The notes under the pieces: model-generated
The model's database searches: none
Seen by the model: the letters and a program-made list of their open reading frames with translations, nothing else
Told to the model about the DNA's origin: nothing
Made by a program: the position numbers and the translations under genes
Assembly: GCA_026391355.1 (NCBI GenBank)
Contig: JAPLDH010000019.1
Coordinates: 62,001 to 126,000, forward strand
Direction of reading: 5' to 3'
DNA length: 64,000 nucleotides
Origin: Bacteroidota bacterium
GTDB taxonomy: Bacteria > Bacteroidota > Bacteroidia > Bacteroidales > FEN-979
Part shown: one piece after another, positions 54,363 through 63,165 of the stretch
How the letters are laid out: each line of letters starts with the position of its first letter
Numbering within the stretch: position 1 is the stretch's first letter

Positions 54363-54735
54363 CGAATGAACAAGAATGACGATGGTCACTGCCGATGCAA
54401 GCGGGAAACAAAGGCAAACCTGAAACGCAAAATGCGAGATGTAAAGTACGAATATTTTCACATTTCGCACTTGACTTCGTGATCCGCCTGGGATTCATAT
54501 GGGTTTCTGCATGGGTTGATTTTACTGGCTTTTTAAAAGTGAGGAAGAAAAGTTAGGCAACATTCTCAATCAGGCAACTTAGAAAGCTTAGAGGGATAAG
54601 CCTTTTGTAAAAATAGTACTTTTTTAGTCATTTTTGGTCATTTCCCGATTTTTTTAGAAAATTTTTGTAAGAATTTTTAAAAAGTTGTCTAACATTTCAT
54701 CTGTTCTTCTTTAAAATTTCATTTATTCTGGTCGA
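54363..54735. other. 373-base intergenic region with dispersed repeat
   Basis: The left part contains the repeat unit 54417-54492 listed below. The right part is AT-rich (T-runs about 54615-54660) with AGTTAGGCAAC and its near-inverse GTTGTCTAAC about 140 bases apart; these may flank a small lost element. Open frames across the region on the minus strand (53970-54498) are shadows. Confidence 0.5.
54417..54492. repeat. 76-base dispersed repeat (copy A)
   Basis: Starts AACCTGAAACGCAAAATGCGA, contains inverse TTTCGCACTT and ends GTGATCCGCCTGGG. Copy B at 61976-62065 has the same two ends but a longer middle with iterated ATTTCGC words. Matching non-iterated flanks show that this is a true dispersed unit. 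Confidence 0.75.
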
Positions 54736-55917
54736 TTATCTTTTATCTTTCCGAATGATTAGCTTCTTATCCAAATCTCTCCAGGACACAATATTAAATC
54801 CTTTATAATTGAAAGTGTCATCACCACCATATACAATTGATTTATTATCCTTTCCCATATTCTCGTTTTTATCAAGGAACCGGAATGTACTGAGAAAGTC
54901 GGGTGAAAAGGTTCTGGCTGATTTAATTTCTATCCACTGCAGCAGTTCATTTTCTGCGACAACATCCACTTCATTGTGATTGCTGTCGCGAAAGAACCAG
55001 ATATCCTGAGGTACTCCATTGTTAAATCTCTGTTTCAGCAACTCAAGTATGACCAGGTTTTCAAACAGAGCTCCCTTCAGGTAATGCGTTTTCAATTGCT
55101 CAGCGCTTTTTATTCCAAGAAGATATGAAACCAGTCCCGGATCGGTGAAATAGATTTTGGGAGATTTGATTACTCTTTTTCCATAATTCTTGTAGTAGGG
55201 ATACAACTGGAAAATGATGTAACCTGCTTCCAGTATTGAAATCCACCCTTTAATCGTGCTGACACTGACGCCGGTATCTTTGGCCAGAGAAGAATAATCA
55301 ATCAACTGACCTGTACGTCCTGCACATAACCTCACAAAATTGGTAAAGGTGTTAAGATCCCGGACATTCTGAATTTCCCGCACATCCCGTTGCACATAAG
55401 TCTCAAGATAGAAGGGATAAAATTCCTCTGGTGCGATCTTCTGGTCATAAGTTCTTGGAAAGAATCCCTTAAAGATATAGTCCTCGTAAGAAAAATCCTT
55501 TACCTGTTTCAAATTATCAATTTCATTGAGACTGAAGGGGAGGAGTTTCAATATAGCCGTTCTTCCAGCCAGCGTCTGGGATATCTTTTCACTAAGTAAC
55601 AAGCTTTGGGAACCGGTAAGTATAAATTGTCCGTGTATTTTTTGTTCATCTGAGATAACCTGTATATAGGATAATAATTCAGGAACATGCTGAATTTCAT
55701 CCAGGATAAGCAATTGATCTTTCCGGTCAAAAATACTTTTAGGATCATTAAGAGCAATGATCCTTGTTTCCGGATTTTCCAGGGATAAGTATTTGTGTTT
55801 TGGGAAAAGCGATCTTACTAATGTTGTTTTGCCCGACTGTCGTGGTCCTGTGACCGAAACGACTGGATACGTCTTTGCAAATTTCAGCAACGCAGAAGAT
55901 AATTTTCTTGGTATCAT
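54736..55917 (-). CDS. AAA ATPase with DUF4143 domain
   Basis: 393 residues from the ATG at 55917 (12 more codons are open up to 55953, but a TAnnTTTG box lies in this part). It has Walker A GPRQSGKTTL (about 25), Walker B LLILDEIQHV (about 68), the sensor motif ILTGSQSLLL, LAGRTAILKLLPFSLNEI, then a winged-helix region (YSSLAKDTGVSVSTIKGWISILEAGYII) and the C-terminal DUF4143 nuclease-like fold (FRDSNHNEVDVVAENELLQWIEIKSART). The family is common as a single gene in Bacteroidota with unclear function. A decayed relative is at 36636-36985. Confidence 0.9.
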   Translation of the reverse strand: MIPRKLSSALLKFAKTYPVVSVTGPRQSGKTTLVRSLFPKHKYLSLENPETRIIALNDPKSIFDRKDQLLILDEIQHVPELLSYIQVISDEQKIHGQFILTGSQSLLLSEKISQTLAGRTAILKLLPFSLNEIDNLKQVKDFSYEDYIFKGFFPRTYDQKIAPEEFYPFYLETYVQRDVREIQNVRDLNTFTNFVRLCAGRTGQLIDYSSLAKDTGVSVSTIKGWISILEAGYIIFQLYPYYKNYGKRVIKSPKIYFTDPGLVSYLLGIKSAEQLKTHYLKGALFENLVILELLKQRFNNGVPQDIWFFRDSNHNEVDVVAENELLQWIEIKSARTFSPDFLSTFRFLDKNENMGKDNKSIVYGGDDTFNYKGFNIVSWRDLDKKLIIRKDKR

Positions 55918-55942
55918 TTTATGTAATATTGTATTTGTATTG

Positions 55943-55950
55943 CAAATATA
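55943..55950 (-). promoter_or_regulatory. Bacteroidota-type -7 box of the DUF4143 ATPase gene
   Basis: On the minus strand TATATTTG matches TAnnTTTG and lies 25 bases before the preferred ATG at 55917. Confidence 0.4.
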
Positions 55951-55984
55951 CATAAAACATTTAGCAGCTTTGCTGGAAAAGAAA

Positions 55985-56215
55985 ATTATTACAGAAAGTT
56001 CATGTACACCACTCCCAGGGAAAACTTCATCCGCCTTATGAATCGAAACAACGGCGCTTCGAGTATCTCGGTGGAGAGCATGGATCGGCAGATCAAAGTC
56101 TTTGCCGACTGTTTGACCTTTTCAAGCCCACCATTAGAAACGCCGGTGGCGGCGGCGGGATAAAATCCGAAATCATCCTGATCATGGAAAGCTATATCGA
56201 CGTAAGCCTCCGGCC
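55985..56215 (+). pseudogene. degraded copy of phage structural genes
   Basis: Nearly the same DNA as 62985-63275 is present in shortened form: CCCAGGGAAAACTTCATCCG ... AACGGCGCTTCGAGTATCTC ... CTTTGCCGACTG, then a jump directly to TTTGACCTTTTCAAGCCC ... GGCGGGATAAAATCCGAAATC ... CTGATCATGGAAAGC. About 100 bases that separate these parts in the other copy are missing, so the end of a capsid-like gene is fused to the start of the next gene. No usable gene is left. The second gene here has GAA at the place where the other copy has a stop codon. Confidence 0.8.
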
Positions 56216-56350
56216 TGTTGCATATTGATTCTGATTTTGGGAGTAATACTTTTGCTGGTTTAATTAACCACCCTACTCTCTTAAATATCAATTGGGTGAG
56301 GTGGTCAGGTTGCTCCGATGAGGGCTAATCAAAGCGAGCGATTTTCCCAG
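56216..56350. other. spacer after the phage remnant
   Basis: Together with the remnant this forms a 430-base stretch without an intact gene (55918-56350). The part behind the remnant holds AT-rich DNA and a run GGGTGAGGTGGTCAGG without recognised function. Confidence 0.4.
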
Positions 56351-57694
56351 TTAGTCCTTCACACAACGCACCGACAAACCAGCGTGCTTGCAAATGCCAT
56401 TAAATGAGTAGTCACTCCCTATAGCCGAAGTCTGGTAATTCAAACTGTTGAACCATGCATAGAATTGATTGTAATTCGTGGCCGACCACCAGTAACCGCT
56501 TTTGTTGATGTAAGCAAAGTTGCTACCGGAGAAACCACCGTTTGATTCATAAATAATACGACTTCCGGCAGGCAGTCCCGAAAAACCACAACAATTGGTT
56601 GCGGCAGCATTTGGACTAATCCAGTGTGCTGTACCGGTTTCTTTTAATTTGGCACCTTCATCCATGCCATTCCAGCCCGTTGTTGTGAGATTATAGGGAA
56701 AATCAGTTATACAGGTGTTGCTTGTGCAAACCGACCGTGCAAGAGTTGTCCACTCATCATGTGTAGGTACATGCCAGCCAATAGGACATATTTTACGCGG
56801 GTCATCAATAGCGTACCAATTATATAGTTTTCCATAGATTGTGCTGTTACCCGGGGTGTTGTCATAATCGCAACAAGCCCCCGAAATAAGCGGGTACCAT
56901 GCATTGGCATCGGTAACATTGGGTATAGGGTCGCCATTTCTGTAATGTGTCACTTTTAAATTTTCCTTCATCCAGCATTGTGTGCCGATGCTTATAGTGT
57001 GATAAACATTCCCGTCAATGTCAGGAAATGTGCTGAGTAATGCACAGTGGCAGGTTGTTGTCGTAATAACTACATCATCATATGATTCCAAACATGGCCA
57101 AAGTGTCCATCGAAGGGTCGCTTTGCCCGGGACAGCCAATTGTTTTACTACAGATTGAGGAGAATTTTGGGAGATTATAGTGGCGGTGCCGGAAACAACT
57201 GTCCACTTGCCCATTCCTGCAGTGGGTGTATTTCCAGCTAAGGTTGTCATACTTGAATTACATGCCGGAAAAATATCACTACCTGCGTTGGCAATGTCTG
57301 ATACACATAGGGTTTTAATTTTTTTTACGACGCCATATCCGGTACCATAAGAATTGGTTCCATATGCTCTGATATAATAAAAAGTATTAGGATTCAAACC
57401 GGTAACATAACTTCCAAACTCGCCAAAGCTGTTATAGGGTTTGGTTTCAATCGTCCTTTGGTTGTTAATAGTTGGGTTAGGACTAGTACTCCAGCATACT
57501 CCATAGGCGGTAGGCTTCTCGATCAATTTACCGAAAATACCGCCACAATGTGCGGTGCCACCCTTTATATTTGTAACCTTGTCAGTATATATTGATGGAG
57601 GATTCCCCTTTTGGCCATATAGTGGCATTAATATACCGCCTGCTTCAATAGCAATTAATATAAATGAAACTGATATCAAGGAAACTCTTTTCAT
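56351..57694 (-). CDS. exported FN3-like plus FISUMP protein, paralog 1
   Basis: 447 residues from ATG at 57694; the open frame extends with TTG to 57739 but the signal peptide MKRVSLISVSFILIAIEAGG fits the ATG. An FN3-like domain (GGTAHCGGIFG ... AYGVCWSTSPNPTINN ... GLNPNTFYYIRAYGTNSYGTGYG) is at about 30-125. A second beta domain (NAGSDIFPACNSSMTTLAGNTP) follows, and from about 235 the FISUMP domain (ISIGTQCWMKENLKV, ICPIGWHVPTHDEWTTL, GYWWSATNY, LSVRCVKD). The first 95 mature residues are almost identical to paralog 2, 75 bases upstream, also at DNA level. Confidence 0.85.
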   Translation of the reverse strand: MKRVSLISVSFILIAIEAGGILMPLYGQKGNPPSIYTDKVTNIKGGTAHCGGIFGKLIEKPTAYGVCWSTSPNPTINNQRTIETKPYNSFGEFGSYVTGLNPNTFYYIRAYGTNSYGTGYGVVKKIKTLCVSDIANAGSDIFPACNSSMTTLAGNTPTAGMGKWTVVSGTATIISQNSPQSVVKQLAVPGKATLRWTLWPCLESYDDVVITTTTCHCALLSTFPDIDGNVYHTISIGTQCWMKENLKVTHYRNGDPIPNVTDANAWYPLISGACCDYDNTPGNSTIYGKLYNWYAIDDPRKICPIGWHVPTHDEWTTLARSVCTSNTCITDFPYNLTTTGWNGMDEGAKLKETGTAHWISPNAAATNCCGFSGLPAGSRIIYESNGGFSGSNFAYINKSGYWWSATNYNQFYAWFNSLNYQTSAIGSDYSFNGICKHAGLSVRCVKD

Positions 57695-57814
57695 ACCTAA
57701 AGATTTAAGACTAATGTAAGACGAAACTTGCTTTGTCAAAATGGTTTTACTTTATTTATGTCTGGATAAAATATTGACGGGACCTTGCACAGCAAATTTG
57801 CGATTTTATAGCCG

Positions 57815-59113
57815 TCAATTCTTCAAACAACGCAAGGAGTTACCATAATCCTTTGTGGGAGAGAAGCGGTGTACATCCGAACCATAATACGTTATATAAT
57901 GCTCCCATGCTGTGCCTGCATTTTTCTCTGTTGAGGTCCACCAGTAGCCATAATTATAGGCTGCTATAAATGTGTTATCGTTGCTGCGAAGACCGCTCCC
58001 CAGCGCTGAGAAACCGCTGCTATTTGTAACATTTGCATCAGTAGTTAACCAATATGCAGTTCCGGTTTGTTTCAATTTATTAGCTGCAATATTACTCCCA
58101 CCAAGGAAGTTTTCGAGTAAAATCCACTCTGCATCAGAAGGTACATGCCAGCCTGCAGGGCATGGACCCTGCACGCCACTTGGTACAGAATTGCTTGACG
58201 CTGCTCCATTCATCACAGCAGCCCATGTATATAATTTACCAAAAGGTAAAGAATTTACCGGATTATTATTGTAATCAAAATAATATTTAGTGGTGTAATT
58301 ACCGGTAATATTTCCTGCTGTTTTTCCATCCGTTATTGCTGTTCCGTCAGCATAATGCTTTGTCCTTAAGCTTTCACTCATCCAGCATTGAGTTCCTATC
58401 TGTACTGTGTGGTAAGGATTTCCATCAATGTCAGGAGCAATGCTGGTTCCGCAAATAAAGGGACCTGTAAAAGTTGTAATATCTACGTCATCATGAGATG
58501 TCATACAAATTGGATCAGTAATTGTCCATCGCAAGGTGACTTTACCTTGTATAGCCAACCCAGTTACCCCCGAAACTGGTGAATTTGGATTGGTTATTGT
58601 GGCAGTACCATAATAAACTGTCCACTTGCCAGTACCTGAAGTGGGTGTATTTCCCGCTAATGTTGCGGTGGTTGCCCCATAAAGCGGATAGATATCCACC
58701 CCTGCGTTCGCCAAGTTCTGCACCATCAAAGTTGTAAAAGTGCGAACAGAGCCATATCCGGTACCATAAGAATTGGTTCCATATGCTCTGATATAATAAA
58801 AAGTATTAGGATTCAGGCCAGTAACATTACTTCCAAACGCGCCAACGCTGTTATAGGGTTTGGTTTCAATCGTCCTTTGGTTGTTAATAGTTGGGTTAGG
58901 ACTAGTACTCCAGCATACTCCATAAGCGGTAGGCTTCTCGATCAATTTACCGAAAATACCGCCACAATGTGCGGTTGTACAAGTAATATTATTAATCAAA
59001 CTAGTAGTTATGAAAGGAGGATTACCTTTTTGACAATAGGCAGGCATGACCAACTCCCCAAATCCGATGGTAATGATTGTCATTACAAGAAACGACATGA
59101 AAATTTTATTCAT
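57815..59113 (-). CDS. exported FN3-like plus FISUMP protein, paralog 2
   Basis: This 432-residue protein has a signal peptide (IFMSFLVMTIITIGFGELVMPAYCQ), the same FN3-like domain as paralog 1 (CTTAHCGGIFGKLIEKPTAY ... NSYGTGYG), a beta domain (NAGVDIYPLYGATTATLAGNTP) and a C-terminal FISUMP domain (VQIGTQCWMSESLRT, PCPAGWHVPSDAEW, FSALGSGLRS, GYWWTSTEKN, SLRCLKN). The C-terminal halves of the two paralogs are clearly less alike than their N-terminal halves. Presumably a surface protein; role unknown. Confidence 0.87.
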   Translation of the reverse strand: MNKIFMSFLVMTIITIGFGELVMPAYCQKGNPPFITTSLINNITCTTAHCGGIFGKLIEKPTAYGVCWSTSPNPTINNQRTIETKPYNSVGAFGSNVTGLNPNTFYYIRAYGTNSYGTGYGSVRTFTTLMVQNLANAGVDIYPLYGATTATLAGNTPTSGTGKWTVYYGTATITNPNSPVSGVTGLAIQGKVTLRWTITDPICMTSHDDVDITTFTGPFICGTSIAPDIDGNPYHTVQIGTQCWMSESLRTKHYADGTAITDGKTAGNITGNYTTKYYFDYNNNPVNSLPFGKLYTWAAVMNGAASSNSVPSGVQGPCPAGWHVPSDAEWILLENFLGGSNIAANKLKQTGTAYWLTTDANVTNSSGFSALGSGLRSNDNTFIAAYNYGYWWTSTEKNAGTAWEHYITYYGSDVHRFSPTKDYGNSLRCLKN

Positions 59114-59490
59114 ACATCAAAATTTAAAGTTAAATGTAAATTGAAAGATTAATTTAGGAATATTGTCATAATCAAAGCTTTTACAAAACCTATTTTAACT
59201 CATTTTGAAGTTGCGAATGAAACAAAATTGCCATTCCCGTTACTATGCTTTTCTGCACATACACACCGACACAGTATGAAACACCTAGAGTCAAACATGA
59301 TGTCAGTTATTTAACATTTATGCGATCCCACACATCAAGGAAGATCAAGAGGTATTGGTCAAGTCTCAAAGATTCATTATAGTAAAAGTATATCATAAAT
59401 TTATTACAGGAACAAAAAGCAAGAAATATTTCTCATGAATAATACGTAAGTCTCCGGCGAACTACATCTTTTTTGGCGAATGGCTGAGGC
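59114..59490. other. 377-base intergenic region, no gene seen
   Basis: AT-rich DNA upstream of FISUMP paralog 2, probably including its promoter. It ends where the IS66 remnant begins; GTAAGTCTCCGGCGAAC at about 59446 may be part of the IS66 end, but this could not be confirmed. Confidence 0.4.
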
Positions 59491-59667
59491 TTATTTTTGC
59501 CCGGGCAAAAGTGTGTGAAGTTGGTTGGCTGGATGATCTGGGAGGACTGACAGGGTTTTGGTAAGATACGAGAAGGGTTCTATACCATTGATTTTACAAG
59601 TGCCGAGGAGTGAGTAAATCACTGCAGCTTGTTGGGCAGCTTCGTGTGATCCGACAAAGATGACCGT
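59491..59667 (-). pseudogene. IS66 transposase (TnpC) C-terminal remnant
   Basis: A minus-strand frame from about 59667 to the TAA at 59491 reads VIFVGSHEAAQQAAVIYSLL...CKINGIEPFSYL...LPDHPANQLHTLLP, the typical C-terminal IS66_C pattern (GSHEAAQRAA.IYSL..TCK.NGI.P..YL). The rest of the transposase and the other IS66 genes are missing. The fragment ends where the ArdC-like fragment begins on the other strand, so it marks an old insertion or rearrangement junction. Confidence 0.8.
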
Positions 59668-59913
59668 GCCTACTATTCACCGGTGGCGGAACTCTGCTCA
59701 TCATACCTGGCCGAGATCGCTCACCTGGAACTGAATATCCGAAACTCTGCGGCTTACATTTCAGGAGGGGCATCGAAACTCCGGGATAACCAGAAATGGA
59801 TCCTCTGGGCGGCATCCAGGGCAGAGAAAGTTGCTGATCATATCCTGGGAATCGTTTCCGAAGAACCGGTCCCTGCAGATTCTTATGAAGAAGTCATCCC
59901 GGAAAGGTATTGA
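59653..59913 (+). pseudogene. ArdC-like antirestriction/zincin protein, C-terminal remnant
   Basis: The open frame (from SDKDDRAYYSPVAELCSSYLAEIAHLELNIRNSAAYIS to EEVIPERY) matches the C-terminal part of the ArdC/zincin-like metallopeptidase family (ELVAE.GAA.L......ENSAAYI..W...L......V..AA..A.KAADYIL). The N-terminal ssDNA-binding domain and the HExxH motif are gone; a GTG at 59683 is the only start. ArdC genes are carried by plasmids, conjugative elements and phages, so it marks a lost mobile element next to the IS66 remnant. Confidence 0.6.
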
Positions 59914-59964
59914 TGATTGTAAAGGGTACAAATATTATTGCTGCGAATAATTACGCTTTGTGTT

Positions 59965-61008
59965 TTAAGGAATAATGAAATCGATGCTGGTATTCACACT
60001 GATATTTTGACTATCCCCCAGTGTAAAGGTGTTCGTTATATTTGAACTCATATAATCCCCTGTCATATAAGTCCCGTCATGGTTTCTATCTATCAGGGAA
60101 TAGAGATAATATTTCCCCGGGTGAACATTCTTTAACTGGTAGCTTTTAGAGCTGGCACCAAGCAAAACATAGCGGGAAATATATTTCAGGTTATCAGGTT
60201 TGTAGGCAAGGCCCTGGAACAGGGGTTCCGTGGTAAAGACCAGGAAAATCTGGTCGGAATTGTTAACCGGCAAATTGGCGGCCACTGAGATATTTATGGT
60301 CATGCTGCCTACATAGGGCTGCGACAGGGAGCTATAAGGATCATTATCGAATTTAAAAAAGATGCTTTCCGTCATATTGTTGAAAGCATTGGAAAAATCT
60401 CTCGTCATAACAGGCTGGGGATAATTAAAGTGTGAAACGGCCTCAAGGGTATTGTTTTTACTGCCTGATTTTGCGTTCCAGGTCGAATGCCAAACCAGCG
60501 TATCTGATGTATTGAACTTGTTCGTATAGGTTGTAACTACAAGTTTGTCGTTGGTGAACTTGAAAGTGGTAACAGCTCTTTTCTTGCCTTTTACAAAATC
60601 ACTAAAGCGATAGTAACCTTCCGATTCTGCAACCGAGTCCATCACTTCATAGGTTACGCAGCAAGTATCATGATGACAACCTTCGGTCCGCATAGCAATC
60701 TTCAACTGATCATTGTATTTTACGATAAAGAAGCTGATGTTATTGACGGTATTGGTATCGAGAAGTGAGAACTGCGATACCTGGCCTGCTGAAATAGGTC
60801 GGAAGTCGATGTACCAGGTATTAAAACTCCCTGCAGTGGTGGAGGATGAAACCGGTCCGTTCCATAAGCCTGGGATCCGGTTGAAAAAACCAAAACCTGT
60901 CACATTTTGGGTATTATTTTCAGTATTATTCTGCTTGCAACTGTTTGCAAGTAGTAAAATCCCCAAACAAAGTAATAGATAAATTGAATGGCCTACGTTC
61001 CTTTTCAT
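59965..61008 (-). CDS. lipoprotein of unknown function
   Basis: This 347-residue protein has a lipoprotein signal ending LLLANSC (Cys about 24). The mature part is beta-rich. Two Cys pairs (EGCHHDTCC) lie at about 105-115. The last 60 residues (YQLKNVHPGKYYLYSLIDRNHDGTYMTGDY) resemble a small DUF2141/Ig-like domain with a Ca-binding-type D.N.DG loop. No enzyme motif was found. It stands alone on the minus strand. Confidence 0.6.
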   Translation of the reverse strand: MKRNVGHSIYLLLCLGILLLANSCKQNNTENNTQNVTGFGFFNRIPGLWNGPVSSSTTAGSFNTWYIDFRPISAGQVSQFSLLDTNTVNNISFFIVKYNDQLKIAMRTEGCHHDTCCVTYEVMDSVAESEGYYRFSDFVKGKKRAVTTFKFTNDKLVVTTYTNKFNTSDTLVWHSTWNAKSGSKNNTLEAVSHFNYPQPVMTRDFSNAFNNMTESIFFKFDNDPYSSLSQPYVGSMTINISVAANLPVNNSDQIFLVFTTEPLFQGLAYKPDNLKYISRYVLLGASSKSYQLKNVHPGKYYLYSLIDRNHDGTYMTGDYMSSNITNTFTLGDSQNISVNTSIDFIIP

Positions 61009-61314
61009 AGAAATTATATTGAATGGGTTTAACCTGTTTTTATTCTATACTTTTTTAACGAAAGGTAAAATTATCACTTTTTTCGCGAATAACAAGTATT
61101 GACCCCACCCACAGTTACTCAAAATTTTCTGCGAAGTTAAACCCATGAAAATGTCGTGTCACTAAACGCTGCAAGCAAATTAGTTTGAGCCTGTCGGAGC
61201 AATCCGGCAGGCTTTTTTACTATTACGAAGGTTAAGCACATTTCAACCCATGAGCAGAGCGAAGAGGAAAGCAAGAAACGCAATCACGTTGCGAAAAATC
61301 GGCCCCGCCAATGG
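61009..61314. other. 306-base spacer with terminator and 26-codon frame
   Basis: It contains the promoter area of the lipoprotein gene, a Rho-independent terminator (61188-61218) and, from ATG at 61250 to TAA at 61330, a 26-codon frame MSRAKRKARNAITLRKIGPA... which is very basic and may be the start of a former phage gene. It overlaps the end of the next gene on the other strand. Confidence in that frame is low. Confidence 0.4.
61188..61218 (+). terminator. Rho-independent terminator (copy 1 of phage-linked repeat)
   Basis: Stem AGCCTGTCGGA / TCCGGCAGGCT (one G-T pair) with GCAA loop and a T run. The same terminator with TTAGTTTGAGCC before it occurs at 63754-63784 behind the defective phage genes, so this copy may mark the end of a lost second module. 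Confidence 0.85.
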
Positions 61315-61866
61315 TTATTTAGGTGCATAATAAGTAATTTCCACCATCAGCTGTGTAAGTACATGTACCATGTAGGCCGAATCAGCTTGGCTGGTGCCAA
61401 GAGTAGTAAAACTAAGGGTCATATATGGGTGTATGGTGGCTGAAGACTGACCGCTGAAGCATTGATTCATACCGATCTCGATAGGATCGCTTTTGTATAT
61501 ATCCTGACCGAGATTAGGGATTAGTGTTGCATGTTGCGGCTGTACCCCTAAACAGGTATAAACTCCTGCATTTATGGTAAAAGGGTTACTTAACCCGGAG
61601 TTAGAATGGTTCAACCCAAGGGTAAACCATACTTGCGGATTCTGTTTTGTGCAGATATTTCCACATTCCCAGTTATAAGTGTATGACCGTACACCTCCTG
61701 AAATGCCCCAGTATATGTCAGATGTGTTGTAAAAGAAATTTACATAAACATCGCCTACAAAATCCTTTTGTTCACCACACTCCGATCCGGAATTTTCGTC
61801 TCCGCAGCTGAATAATACTGTTAGCAGCATCGTGCATAACAATAATTGAAAGGGAATTCGTTTCAT
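61315..61866 (-). CDS. lipoprotein of unknown function
   Basis: 183 residues from ATG at 61866 (an extended open frame reaches 61914, but MKRIPFQLLLCTMLLTVLFSCG is a clear lipoprotein signal at the ATG). The mature part is a beta-rich domain with ECGEQKDF, YVNFFYNTSDIYWGIS, NWECGNICTKQNPQVWF, with six Cys that may pair. No family was recognised. Confidence 0.6.
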   Translation of the reverse strand: MKRIPFQLLLCTMLLTVLFSCGDENSGSECGEQKDFVGDVYVNFFYNTSDIYWGISGGVRSYTYNWECGNICTKQNPQVWFTLGLNHSNSGLSNPFTINAGVYTCLGVQPQHATLIPNLGQDIYKSDPIEIGMNQCFSGQSSATIHPYMTLSFTTLGTSQADSAYMVHVLTQLMVEITYYAPK

Positions 61867-61975
61867 ATGATACATTTTTGCTGTAAAGCTAATGCAATAT
61901 TGTCCGAAAGTCAAGAGTATTTTTTAAGCATGGATGATCGTTAAATGCGATGCCTTTAAGATGAAAGGAAGGGCC

Positions 61976-62065
61976 AACCTGAAACGCAAAATGCGAAGAG
62001 TAATATGCGAAGGATCTTACAGTTCGCATTTCGCATTTCGCATTTGACTTTGTGATCCGCCTGGG
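61976..62065. repeat. 90-base dispersed repeat (copy B)
   Basis: Starts AACCTGAAACGCAAAATGCGAA and ends GTGATCCGCCTGGG as in copy A (54417-54492). The centre has TTCGCATTTCGCATTTCGCA, which can pair with GCGAA words on the left. It abuts the S49 remnant directly, so it may have replaced the start of that gene. Confidence 0.75.
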
Positions 62066-62091
62066 GATCAGAACCAACGTCTCGGATTTTC

Positions 62092-62586
62092 CGATACAGA
62101 AATCCCTCCAGGATCTTCTTCGCACGCCAGGCCATAGAACTTGGATTGATTGATGAGATCGGCTCCTTTGAGAAAGCGCTTGAAGTGGCTTTCTCCATAG
62201 GAAATTCGACAATTGTACAATCAGAATCGTATGAATCAAAAAATATTCAACCTATGAAAATCAAAGAAACACGGAAAGCGATCCAGGGCTTTTTCAAGCT
62301 GGATCCATCAAACCTGGAAGCTCAGGAATTGACCTCAGACCAGGTGCAGCAGATCAATGACCAGCTGGCCAGCGTCTCAGCACGAAATGAAGAACTGGAA
62401 ACATTGCTTGCCGATGAGAAGGAGGCTCATGCAGCAACCTTGTCAGAACTTGAAAAGCTCCGTGGGGAAGATGCCGGCAAGGAAACAGTCGCTGCTAAAA
62501 CTGCTGACAAGTTTCCCGGGGAAGGGGAAGACACGGCCATCTATGCCCATGACAAGATCGCCGATGATTTCTGCTCGAAACAATAA
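62092..62586 (+). pseudogene. phage head protease (S49) C-terminal fragment fused to scaffold-like protein
   Basis: The frame reads, from about 62092, RIFFARQAIELGLIDEIGSFEKALEVAF, the C-terminal signature of S49 (SppA/ClpP-like) phage head maturation proteases. The catalytic part is missing. It continues into a second part starting MKIKETRKAIQGFFKLDPSNLEAQEL with a long coiled coil (QQINDQLASVSARNEELETLLADEKEAHA) and an acidic tail, as in scaffold proteins. The next gene is capsid-like. Start codon of the fragment: only a TTG at 62146, so it may not be expressed; the coiled-coil part could start at the ATG at 62254. Confidence 0.6.
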
Positions 62587-62613
62587 TGAGTATTAACAAT
62601 AATTCAAAGAACA

Positions 62614-63153
62614 ATGGCTGAATCAATTTCTTTAGATCAACTGAAAGCTGCGTTCGGCACGTATGTCGGAACGAATCAGCGGGATATCCTCAGGCTCCTT
62701 ACGCAGCCAACCTATTCCGAAACGTTCATGACGACCAAGCAGTCCCAGGATCTTGTTTACCGAGCCACCAAAGCGGTGATCTCAGATCTTGTCCAGGGCT
62801 TCCAGGAAGGATGGACGCCCAAGGGCAAAGCTGCCTTCACCTCCCGGAAATGGTTTTCAGCCTATCACCGCAAACGCCGGGACCTCCATGGCACAGACAC
62901 GAACTATGATGGCATGAAAACCATTCTGGAAGGTACAAACCTGACGCTTACCCCGCTTCCTTCGATGGCAGGAGAGAATGTCATCTTCACCACTCCTAAG
63001 GAAAACTTCATCCGGCTGATGAACCTCAACAACGGCGCTTCGAGTATCTCGGTGGAGTGCATGGATCGCCAGATCAAGGTTTTTGCCGACTGGTATGAGT
63101 CCGTCGGCTTCGGCATTGAAGAAGCAGTTTTCGCATTTGTTCCTGCAACATAA
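62614..63153 (+). CDS. phage capsid-like protein, probably internally deleted
   Basis: This 179-residue protein starts with AESISLDQLKAAFGTYVGTNQRDILRLLTQPTYSETFMT, followed by VISDLVQGFQEGWTPKGKAAFT, then directly SRKWFSAYHRKRRDLHG and ENVIFTTPKENFIRLMNLNNG, ending IKVFADWYESVGFGIEEAVFAFVP. The end is typical for structural proteins of Bacteroidota phages. From memory of relatives, about 180 residues are expected between AFT and RKWF; this is an inference. It lies between a scaffold-like gene and a broken structural gene, and a shortened second copy of its end is at 55985-56215. Confidence 0.55.
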   Translation: MAESISLDQLKAAFGTYVGTNQRDILRLLTQPTYSETFMTTKQSQDLVYRATKAVISDLVQGFQEGWTPKGKAAFTSRKWFSAYHRKRRDLHGTDTNYDGMKTILEGTNLTLTPLPSMAGENVIFTTPKENFIRLMNLNNGASSISVECMDRQIKVFADWYESVGFGIEEAVFAFVPAT

Positions 63154-63165
63154 AACCAAAGAATC

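Noticed and set aside
53970-54498. minus-strand frames overlapping the MmcQ/YjbR gene
   Set aside because: They read through the dispersed repeat and the antisense of a recognised gene.
61889-62239. minus-strand frame over the dispersed repeat and S49 fragment
   Set aside because: It resembles the frame at 54.3 kb only because both cover the same repeat; no protein family.
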